Assembly: GCA_003344405.1 (NCBI GenBank)
Contig: NOWV01000372.1
Location: 1 to 33,953, forward strand
Direction: 5' to 3'
DNA length: 33,953 nt
Origin: Trichoplax sp. H2
Taxonomy: Eukaryota; Placozoa; Uniplacotomia; Trichoplacea
The notes under the pieces were generated by a model. That model saw only the letters and a program-made list of their open reading frames with translations. It did no database searches and was not told the origin of the DNA. Of the stretch, positions 1 to 10,255 are shown piece after piece. The position numbers and the translations under genes are program-made. How positions within the stretch are numbered: the stretch's first letter is position 1; each line of letters begins with the position of its first letter.

Positions 1-268
1 GCCTGCTGTTTCTTGAAATATTTAATGTCTTATGATAATATATTAATTACTTGAACCATACTTTTCTAAATAGAAAGAGTCTATAGTTCAGCAGGGTATA
101 TACTCTGCATTACTGACTGATTAATTATCATTCACTAGATGAACATTATTCGATCGAATGCAATTAAGTTGCAATAACAAATTGCGTCGTGTAGATTTAA
201 AGTGCTATAACATAATATCCGTATAGAGATTTAAATTTTCAAGATTTCGTTATTGTCATTATGATATA

Positions 269-1003
269 CTACGTTATTTGACAAGGATCGTTAAAATTTC
301 TTACCATTCGTAATGTAATAGGTTTATGACTTTCAGTCCATTCAGAAAAGTGTTCTGCTAACGCTTCAATCCTACGTCGACTACTAACTTGAGCCATACG
401 TTCTTGTTGTTCACGTTCTTCACGTTTTCGCCTTGCCTCAGCTTTAATCTGTGCTAATCGATTATCTTCATAAGAGAATACTTGAGTCCTTAAATCTTCA
501 GCTACTTGGCGTAATCCACGTATATAAGGCGAAGCTTCAGAGAAATTACTATAGCGTGGATTGTTTCTCATCAGATATTGTGCAACAAAGTTAATTGGAT
601 TGAATGTTGTATTCGGTTCTTCTGCATCAATTAGATTTCTCTTGGCAATCTCTAATAATAATTTCTCAATGCCTAATATTAAAGTCGGCAATAATTTTTC
701 CACTAAATAAGCTCGGATATCAGCTGTTGCGCCAATATCGTTCAGCCAATCTCGAGCAAGAATGTCCATGGGTACTTTCCTAGCTAATTCCATCGCGTCT
801 TCTTTCTCAAAATGGAGACGCTCTTTTCTTTCAGCTCGAACAGCTTGTAATCGCTTTTGAATACGTTTATCATGTGCTTTCTTCCATCTGAGTGCAGCAT
901 TTTTGACACGACTTTTCAGAAATTCGGACATTTGACGTTCGATAAAGACCGATAGTGCAGGTGCTTTGGTCGCTGGAGTCTCATCTTTGGTTAGGGTAGC
1001 CAT
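269..1003 (-). CDS. Coiled-coil protein with Dpy-30-like segment (possible ciliary protein), probably 3'-partial
   Basis: The open frame of 244 codons starts at an ATG at 1003. It has a basic, charged N-terminal helix region (about residues 25-75, rich in K/R/E), a middle part with the segment FNPINFVAQYLMRNNPR (about 133-149), and a highly charged coiled coil (about 180-215, many R/E/Q). The middle segment resembles the Dpy-30/RII-type dimerisation helix found in axonemal and chromatin proteins. I suspect relation to EFCAB5-like ciliary proteins but cannot confirm the name. A strong splice donor (GTAAGA at 304-299, phase 0, after codon 233) lies in frame, so the last 11 codons to the stop at 269 may be intron, and the gene would then continue leftwards out of the window. 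The transcript runs away from the neighbouring plus-strand gene at 2274. Confidence 0.7.
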   Translation of the reverse strand: MATLTKDETPATKAPALSVFIERQMSEFLKSRVKNAALRWKKAHDKRIQKRLQAVRAERKERLHFEKEDAMELARKVPMDILARDWLNDIGATADIRAYLVEKLLPTLILGIEKLLLEIAKRNLIDAEEPNTTFNPINFVAQYLMRNNPRYSNFSEASPYIRGLRQVAEDLRTQVFSYEDNRLAQIKAEARRKREEREQQERMAQVSSRRRIEALAEHFSEWTESHKPITLRMVRNFNDPCQIT

Positions 1004-2273
1004 ATTATGTAATTGAATGAGATCGGGATCTAGTTTGCTATTACAGAAAAATAAAGCCTATCTATTCCGTTCAATTACCCCTATTCTGAGGGTAATTTCG
1101 ATAATTTACTTGTAGATAATTTTGGCTATTCCAATTTAGCCAAAGATTGAAAGTAGTAAAGTTGTATCCAATATCAATATCATCAACTACTGCTAGAAAC
1201 AATTTTACAACCTCGACGTTACTCTTAGTAAATATGGATGGTATTAGTACCAGCTTGATTTAGGCAATAACTGTTGAAAAGAATAGGAGCAAAATTAAGT
1301 AATAATAGTTGTGCTAATCAATGCCACAATTTCAGTCGATCAATGTTGAAAGTTTAAAAATGTTAATGATACTCGATCCAATATCCCGATCACTATAGTA
1401 CTAGCAACGTCTAATCTTGTAGCTAGAAGTAAATCAATGTTGATAATAGAATTGGTTGTCAAGGTAACTGAACCAAGCAAGTCTAATGATCTGGACATGC
1501 GCACTGGTTTCTGAAGGCATCCTATTTTCCAGTGATGCTGATACTGTGCTCGTTACGGCAATGTGCACAAATTATGTCACCCTATCCAGCTGATTTACCT
1601 TATTAGACCATACACTACAGACAGCAAACGATATTGTAGCATGACATTTACGCTTGCTACTTTATTTTGGCCAATATCAGCGGTTTAAATCTCTACAGAG
1701 TTTCATATCCTAATTAGAAGGCATCAAGACTAAAGAATTATTATGATTTGTATGGAAGATCCTTTCTAATCCGGGATTATTTTCAGAATATGAAGGTGAG
1801 ACAGGAACAAGAAGTGATCGTTTAGCAGTCTAAAAACCCGCAGGTAAATCATTTACTGGTCATTTCCAGTGTGCTGTATGTCTGAAATCGAACACTATAC
1901 TGTCAGCGATAGGCATCCAAAATTTCGATATGAACTACCCCTTGGTTTTGGACAGGGTAGTGTACGGTTTGGGTGATAGAGTATAGTAAAATGACTAGAA
2001 AAATGACTCGCTACTTCATTATTTTGTACTAAGTGGCAACGCCGTCCTCGTTCTCTCTGTCTCATAGTAGTTTCTGGCGTACTGTGGAATTCATACTGTA
2101 CTATACAACAACCTCTAGAGTATGATACACTAGGGCAACATGACTACTACCCCCCCACCCCTCCTTAGGCGTGGCCCAGGGGGGATCGTTTGCGGCCACG
2201 ACTGACCTTTGGGACATCTTGACTCACCCAGGTAAGAGGGCTGACCAACAGTGACCAGTGGAGGCATAATAAA
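1004..2273. other. Intergenic, divergent promoter region
   Basis: This space separates a minus-strand gene (ATG at 1003) from a plus-strand gene (ATG at 2274), so both promoters should lie here. I see no coding potential. The last 120 bases are unusual: about 2148-2200 holds a C-run followed by a G-run and is much richer in GC than the rest, consistent with a core promoter or 5' leader of the gene at 2274. Confidence 0.5.
2148..2200. promoter_or_regulatory. GC-rich patch upstream of paralog A
   Basis: A C-rich stretch (seven C, then ACCCC) is followed within 25 bases by GGCCCAGGGGGG and GCGGCCACG. It stands out in an otherwise AT-rich window and lies 75-125 bases before the start codon at 2274. 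It could be a promoter element or 5' UTR. No specific factor is claimed. Confidence 0.3.
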
Positions 2274-5200
2274 ATGGCTGCGGACAAGAAACCATTTCTC
2301 TTCAGTCGCCTACAAGCACCCATTCAGTCATTTCTTAGGCCTGCTATTTGGGTGCCTGGCTTGAGGAATGTTCATACGGTGAAGGAAGAGTAAGTATAGC
2401 TTTCTTTTGCAATGATTGTCAAGGTATTGCATGGTCGATAGTCAAGTGATGAATGTTGGCTTGCTACTTCCTGGGGTCAATCCGGGCGTACTGCCACAGT
2501 AGATTGAGCCAAAAGAGTATTTAGGGATGGCTTAAGTATTTAGCCTTTCAGCTGCTTTCTATTGATGCATTAGTAGACAGAGATATTCCTCAAAATTGCC
2601 ACAATTTGTTATGCAATGCCGTTTTGGAAACAGTTTACGATAGCGGATAAAAGGGTTACTTCAAAGTCGTTTCCCCTAAATCGTGCAAGTTACTATAGAA
2701 ACAGGGCTAAAACTTACTGTACAGTCTACACTATTAGAATGGATGAGTTTGCAGACCGAATCAGCTTCACTTTGTATCGACAAAACATTTCTCATTATTT
2801 ACATTACTCCCTAATGCTCCTTTTATCGCATAGGAAGCTGATCACTATGGTTATATGTTGATTATATTACAAAAGTGGCCATAAATGCGCGGTTACACTT
2901 ACCTTTGAGCTGACGAGGATGTCGATAAAATGACCTGTTCTAACCATACATAGACTAAATGTTTCCAATCATCAATATTTCGATATTCCCTTTATCCAAC
3001 GATAGCAGGGTTAGGCTAGACAATCATCCATCAAAAGATTTGAATGTTTCACTGCACTATATTTATGATCATTTGGTAGCTGCACTTGCAATTGCTGGCC
3101 TTTAGATACGATATAAGTGTATCTACTAGTTAGCTAGCGTAACGGTCTTACAAAATCTTCAATATTTTTCCTCGATACATACCTGGAGATACTGTACAAG
3201 TGTATTTAGTTAGCTGTCTCACGATGACTTGCCTCAAAGTCAATTTTTACCGTCTGCTTATGTAGAAAATTGAAAGTGCCAGATGATATTAAAAGTTCAT
3301 AGATCTCTGCCCTGAGCCACTTTTCGTTAAGCAGGTAATAAAAACAGAGTTTCTGATGACATGCAATCCTCTTGCAAGTCAAGTGCTATCAGCCCTAAAG
3401 TTCCTACTTGTACATTTGCCATCGTTTCAATACAGAATTGGAAGATGAATTCTCGAAATTACTGCACACAATGAGCAGTAAAGATTGCTATTTTCCATCA
3501 TTAGCCAAATGAATCATGCCTGACTGATTAGTAGAACGTATTTGATGGATAACTTGTGATAATGTAGAATGTATGCGTTTATTCGTCTACAAACTTGCAT
3601 TGATATGTAATTAGACGGTGTTTGTTATTTCTACGGTCATTCGCAGCTAAAAATGCTAGCCCGTTGTTCTAGATAACTATCAAACAATCTAATTCTACAA
3701 TCTATACTATAACTATACAATTTTACTCCGCTATCGGTTATGTCATGTACAGCTCTGAAAGAGTAACTTCACTCGTAGTGGCATCGACTTCGAGAACTAC
3801 TAGTAGTTCGAGAGGTTCATGGTATTAGGTATAGTATGATATCATTAGATGGTGGCAAGTTTTTATAGCTTTTTAAATAAGGAGATTTTTATTAAGAAAT
3901 AAACCGCAAGTTAATTGCATTGTAAATTTCTGCATTAAGGCAGCAACAGTTACATTTATTCGATTGATAATTAAGTTATCTTTAAACGAAATAATTTCAA
4001 TTAATAGGTGGACTATAGAAGCTTCACCTGGAGATGCATTTGATAAAGCTATTGAGGCTATCGAGGAAGTCAAGAAACAAGAGGAATTTGTTCAAGTTCA
4101 TATGGTATAATATTCTAAAGTAGCTACAATTATAGTATAACTCTTAACTGTCTTGGCAGTATCTGAGTGGAAATCTTTCTGTGTTGTAATAGCCTACAAT
4201 GAGTAACTTGGCAGCCTAACGTTGTCTTTGCAATATAAGTGCAAAGCACTCTAGCTTTCTTTATTGATTAAGAGTTATGCAGTCGTAGTATTAGTTTGCA
4301 GATAAAGTTCAAATATTAAGCACATTAGTTAAGGTAAATGATTATTTTGCATGGTTATTCTACCTTAAGCTATAGTTTCAGCTGATATTTATTACATTAG
4401 GAAATGGCATCAACGGTTATGTAATTTTAATGACGAAAATATTTTAGATGATTTAAGCCAAAGCTAACGCCCGACATAATCTATTACGCCTTAAGCCATG
4501 CTAAGTAGCACTGTCCATCGATTATTATTTTTCAGGATAAGAGATTATCGATGAATAGAATTATCTACATTAATTACTACTACTTAATAAAAGTACATTA
4601 CTACAGTAGCTAGCTAGCTTTCGTGGATATGGAGTAATAATGTTATTCGTTTTTACGATAAAAGCTGGCTAATGAACTTGTACTAATGTTTTGTGACTAC
4701 TATGCACGATGTTACTTACTACAGTAAAATATTCCATAAACATTTGCTTAGACAAAACTACTATAATTAATTAACAACAATTACCATAAGTATGTTAATA
4801 AATTGTTGATATAAAATATATTGAGTTACTTTGAATTTTTAACCCCTTAGATAAACAAAGATTCACGCGAAATAAGATTATTTTACTTCACGAGTAAAGC
4901 GCAATGGTTAGATATTATGGAATTGCATTTCAAACGTGGCCTAGATGATGAAACAGCCATCGTTGATGTAAGCAAAAGATGTGCTATTATATGATATGAT
5001 TTAATTAGATAAGATTAAAAATTTTCACAATCTCTAATTACCATAGTGTAGAGTATACGTTTATTACATACACTATTGAATAGATATAACGAACTATATC
5101 ATACAATAGTTGCTATTCTGATAATCCATTCAATTTACTATCAACAAATAGGCTCGATCGTTTTCTTCTGGTTTGCTACCTGTGTGTATTCCACTCTCTT

Positions 5201-5438
5201 TTGTCTTGAACACTGTATGTGATACAACAGAATTATGTTTAACTAAATTTTCAGTTGTACTGGTATAGCAAAGTCAATCAATGATGATTACAAATAATAC
5301 TAAATATTGATTGTATCTGTGTAGGTCTTCTTTTTTTTCCCATTTCTTGACCACGACTTTAACAGCAAGCGCTTGTCGGCGTTTAGGCAAGCTATGGGTG
5401 TTGGCATTACCTTAAATAGTCAATGTCGTGGATATTAG
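2274..5438 (+). CDS. Uncharacterised five-exon protein, tandem paralog A (DUF1499-like, tentative)
   Basis: I assembled five exons: 2274-2389, 4008-4104, 4851-4967, 5152-5214 and 5325-5438 (stop TAG). All introns are GT-AG with phases 2,0,0,0, giving 168 residues. The model is supported by paralog B at 10256, which has the same exon number, phases and nearly the same exon lengths. Conserved blocks are RPAIWVPGLRNVH (exon 1), WTIEASPGDA (exon 2), AQWLDI (exon 3), ARSFSSGLLPV (exon 4) and an invariant QCRGY C-terminus. Exons 4-5 encode a hydrophobic stretch of about 20 residues before D-x-x-F-N-S-x-R-L. The order of an RS-x-S-x-G block, then D..N..RL..R..MG, recalls the C-terminal half of DUF1499 proteins with an insertion; that is my inference. 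No signal peptide is obvious. Function unknown. Intron 1 is long (1618 bases). Confidence 0.85.
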
Positions 5439-8400
5439 TAGACAAGAACATTATCATTTATGGAATATAACCTTTGTTTCTGGCAGCCACTATTTTACAA
5501 GAGCTTTGGCCTAGGAAAGAGCTTCTGTTTGCTGCAATTTTACGGATTGTATACTTTGCAGATTTTATAATCATTATTTCTCAATTAGCGTATTTATGAT
5601 GTTATCATTTTTAACGCTGTTTTACAGTATGACTAGATAGAATCATAGTTTTGATACTAGCATAATTGATTACGTTACTACTTATTTTACTATTTATGGA
5701 AAATTCCTTCCATTAATGGCTTGCTTTTATAGAATTAGTCATTTGCATTTACTGCCTGGTAAACTGCAAATGATCCGAAGGCCTTAGTTATCGGAGATAA
5801 CCCTCCAATAAGTAACTTACAAAAATAGTAAGCTTGAGTTTTAAAGCGAGCTTTACTTATAATATATTGATAATGGTATTTGCAATAACTAATGGTTGCG
5901 CAAATTGTCCTAGATTCCTGATACTTTATTTTCATTTTGTTATGTAGTTGCGCAGTAGTTATAAGAAAACTAATTATTTTAATTTGTATTTCGCAAACTT
6001 GTTATAACAATATACACGAACATGTCTATGATGTGAATAGCATCGTTATAAGAAAAGACTAATCCTTGTAGATAAACGCGGCCGATTGGTTTGATGTGTT
6101 TTTTTAAGAAATAAATAGAGCTTAACAATCTTTAATGATTTAAGAATGCCATTTTGCTTGGACGTGCTCTACATTACCTTAATTTCATCAAGTAATGATT
6201 GTAAATACTTAATAATTATTGAAGAAGTCCCAACTCTAACGTGACTGTATAACACTAAGTTGTATAATGTGGTTACAGAGTTGCCCACTTTAGGATTGTA
6301 AGAACTTTCGGTGTAAAGCTGGCAAGCTACCTTAGCCGTCATAAGCATGTGAGAGAATTTCAATAACAGCAACTATCGTTAGCAATCTACGATAAGAACG
6401 ATTTGTGCCATTTATAAATTAGTTATTATCTAACATGTGACAGTTAAGAGATGAATTACTCATTTCAGTTTTCCAGGGCTAATAATCCATATTCTATCAT
6501 CTATTAATAACTTTGATTTCATATTGGTGAGATGAACTCACAGATATCTTCCTCTTATAAAATTTCACAACATTGCCAAGAAATCTTGATAGTTATTACG
6601 CTATATATTCATGCAGTAAATGTATGGTAATATATTTGCATCAATTGCTAGTTTCATCAAGTTTCTATATTTTCATATCCAGGAGAAACACTATGTCATG
6701 TCGAAAGCATGAGCTCCCTTTCTTGGATGATAGATGGATGTACCTTGAAAATTTACAGAGCATATTTATAAACAGCTTGAAATATAACTTTTAACCATTA
6801 TAGATTAGCTAACGAACGAACCAATAAGTAGCTTACTATTCTGACTAAGACTTAATATCATTAAGAAGTTTACTTCGAACTTCTTTATTGGTATTGCAAG
6901 GAAACCTCTACTTGTATCAACATGAGACTTTTTTTTTTGTTTATTGACAGACTCTTCTTTACGTATAGCTTAAAATTTTACTAAGCACATCGTAAACAGC
7001 TAAAGATATCAACTTTAGCCTTGCAAAATGATCACTAGGTAACCATTCCGCATATCAGTCGCTCTCTACAATCATGGCACAGTTTGCTCAGAATTTTTCG
7101 ATTAGAGTATCAAATAGCAGAAAACAAAGATGAAAATTACTTTTTACCTTGCTAAATTGCTTAAGCCTTTGTATTTAGTCCACCCTAAATAACTTAAAAC
7201 ACAACTTTTGACTTTTTAAGTTAGTGTATACAGCGAGTTCAATCATTCATTTGCTATTTTATGGGATAGCTTACTAAAAGTTTTATATTTTAATTGCAGT
7301 AAAAATATCTATATGAAGGAAAAGATCAGTTTGTCTACATATGCTGTGCTATTATCCTTTTCTATATCTAATAGTCTAGTTTTGTAGCTATTAAATTACA
7401 TATAATGCAATTTATCGATCTATTGGCTAGGCATCATGGTTCGAGAAATTATCTTTCCCTTTAACTTATACAGTAATATCCACCTTTAAACTTGGAAGAG
7501 AATGATTTACAAGGATAAACTAGCTATTTTAGACATGCTCGTATGCATTTTAAAAATTTATTCAAGACACTATACCTCAATACTATTTTTTTAAATAAGC
7601 AAACAAGAATGTGTCATTAGATGATCTCATCTAATTTTCCTACTCGTGATCGTCATCTACTTGCTAGAATGTACCCTATTATAGGAAAATAGGGTGTAAA
7701 CTCTACTAATTGAATTAATGCAATATGCGATATTTCTCTTCTTTCCAGATGAGAAATATTCTCTTAACTAAACTGTACTCTTTATATACCATCCTTATTC
7801 TTATTTCTAACCAACTAGAGTATGAAAAGTCCATTGCTCAAGTAAATACTAGAGCTACTGTATCTACTTTTCTCTGTTCTATCATTAATTCTCGTTTTCC
7901 CTTTCTAAAATCACTTATTACACAACACGTAACCTATCTTCTATTACTGCCTAATCCAAATTATAGGCCATAATTATATATATTCATCATCAATATTTTT
8001 TCCTTGTCGTCTTGGACAATGGACGCAAGCTTATGCTCTTTGTAGCTATTGATTTCATTGACCTTTAGCTGATTTGCATATGTAAAGAAATGGCTATTGC
8101 AGCATATTTGATGATTTGAATGCATACCGCCCATATGATTATCATTGATCTTTTGGCACTAATATGGCAATCTATTTAGACTTCTTTCTTTTGCGAGAAT
8201 ATTTGCACACTTTATCTTTGTCTGTCTATTATTTGGAAGCCTCTATAGAAGATAGGTATAGCTCTAGTGGAAGATACCTGGATCGGACAGTCTTCTCCCG
8301 TGGTGATTACTGTAGTAGTTTATGAATGATTTTTATTCTCAAGTAATTAACGCAATTCTCATCCATTTCAAGGTATCGCAAGCTTATAGCTCTATTCAAG

Positions 8401-10255
8401 CCTGAATCGTGCTGTGTTGAAATTATTACAACTTGAGATCTTTCAAGTACGATTGCGATCAATTCCCTATCAAGGACTACTACTACTCTGTTTAAACCAA
8501 GTAGCCATTATTTCACGAGTTAAGGTAATAGATGAATATTTGCTAGATAGAATAAACAGGCTTAGCAATTTCTTTCATTCATCTTCATTCATGTCCTAGC
8601 GCCCGCATTCCTAGTTAGAAAGGGATTTTTCTTATTCTGTGCTATAAGATCAGATGATGGAGAATAAGAGCGCTTGATTTGCCTATTTCTTTTTTCTTAT
8701 ACTTAACGATAACTTTTATTCCATCTAAGTGATATCTAATCGATATCAAAGAAGGGAATTTTGAATAAAATTGTAATTACTACGGTATACAATCTATAGT
8801 GTTACTTACCATTTCAATTGATATTTCTGAATACCCAAGAAGCTACTATCAATCACCACATGGATTCCCTACTCGATATTTAATTTATTGACAAATTAAA
8901 TAAGTTAGGATATGTAGATAGATAAAAATAGGGAGAAAGTTCGATTGAAAATCAGCCAGTATAGTTCAAGTTCAGCCTAGTAGAATTCCGTGAATAATTC
9001 TATACTATCATATTTTCGTCTTGCTTCACGAAGAGTTAGAATCAATTGTACGCCGCAATCTTTCCTCCATTTGACAGAAATTTAGGAGCGATCACTGGCC
9101 ATTTTAGTAGAAAGATAGCTATGAACAATTTATCATCTCCTATTCAATTTTACGTAGAATCGGAATTAAAATTTCAATTTTCATTGGCGTTGTTTAGTTT
9201 GTTTAATATTTTTAGTTAACTGAAATGAAAGGTTTTGAAAATGAATGGCATTAATGCCCTTCAAATTAAAACTAGATTAATCAAACTTTCTATTACAGAA
9301 AGATGTAATTTTACCAAAGATTCGATTAAATTTCTTTTAAGTAAAATAACAAGTTGGGGAATGAATATCGTTATTGTCCTTCTACTTTAAACTAGGCAAA
9401 TTCAATTTTTTATTATGCAAAGATGTAGTTTGATCAAAGATTCGATTAAATTGCTATTAAGTAAAATAATAAGTTGGGGAATGAATATCGTTATTGTCCT
9501 TCTAATTTAAACTAGGCAAATTCAATTTTTTATTATGGGAAGATGTAGTTTGATCAAAGATTCGATTAAATGTCTCTTATTTCTCCAATTTCATCATTTA
9601 TCCGGGCTGATCTGTAGTCTAATTAAATAAAAATTATAAGTTATGAAAATGACTGGCGTGTTATTATCGTTCAAATTAAGACTAGAAAAATCTAAATTTT
9701 TATTTTAGACAGATAATTTATTAAAGGTTCGATTCAATATCTTCGTATTTCTTCAGTTTCATCGTTTATTCGAGACAATATGTAGTCTATCAATTGAAAT
9801 TACAAGTTATGAAAGTGAATGGCGTTACTGTCCTTCAAATTAAAACTGGACAGATGGAACTTTTTCTTTTAGAAAGATGTAATTTTACCAAAGATTAGAT
9901 TAATTGTCTTCGTATTTCTTCAGTTCAATCATTTATCCAGCTACCATTTCATGGCTAAAATTGCATGCTAGGAATAGTTCAATTTAGTAGCCAATCTTAA
10001 AATGGATCTTAAGATCCAACTACTATTATAGAACGATATCCTTGAGCCTTTGTAGAGAATAAAGTGCTTAAAGTCTTGATTAATTAAGCCGAATTAATTT
10101 AAAAGCATGATTGCATGTTAAAGAATTAGTATAGCAAAGAGTCTTGGTTAATTGAATAGAATTATTTTTAAAGCCAAATGATAGAATATGGAGTAAGAAG
10201 TGAATTGATATCATTGTTGTTTGCATTTTAAATTAGTACAGTAAAATATTGAAAA
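5439..10255. other. Large intergenic region between the two paralogs
   Basis: About 4.8 kb separates the end of paralog A from the start of paralog B. The ORFs here (for example 7725-7973 and 8414-8599) have no recognisable family features and compositions like the surrounding AT-rich DNA, so I leave them uncalled. I looked for a third degenerate copy of the paralog exons and found none. The only structured element is the tandem repeat at 9241-9940. A loose two-copy repeat containing CTTGATTAATT / CTTGGTTAATT follows at about 10070-10170. Confidence 0.5.
9241..9940. repeat. Tandem repeat array, about 120 then about 167 bp units, five copies
   Basis: Copies begin at about 9241, 9361, 9481, 9649 and 9815. 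The first intervals are exactly 120 bases; the last two are 168 and 166 because those units carry an extra stretch containing CGTATTTCTTCAGTT. Copies 2 and 3 are almost identical; the others are diverged. A shared core reads AAAGATTCGATTAAAT. The array ends about 300 bases before the start codon of paralog B, so it may overlap its promoter. Confidence 0.85.

Noticed and set aside
7725-7973. 82-codon plus-strand open frame between the paralogs
   Set aside because: It is rich in L/I/S/Y/F as expected of AT-rich random frames. It has no motif, no homologous copy near either paralog and no convincing splice partners.
9721-9736. GGTTCGATTC-like word considered as a tRNA T-arm
   Set aside because: It is part of the tandem repeat unit; no acceptor, D or anticodon stems can be paired around it.
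9241-9940. Regular repeats considered as a CRISPR array
   Set aside because: Units are directly adjacent and 120-168 bp long with no unique spacers, in a eukaryotic gene-rich region. They are minisatellites.
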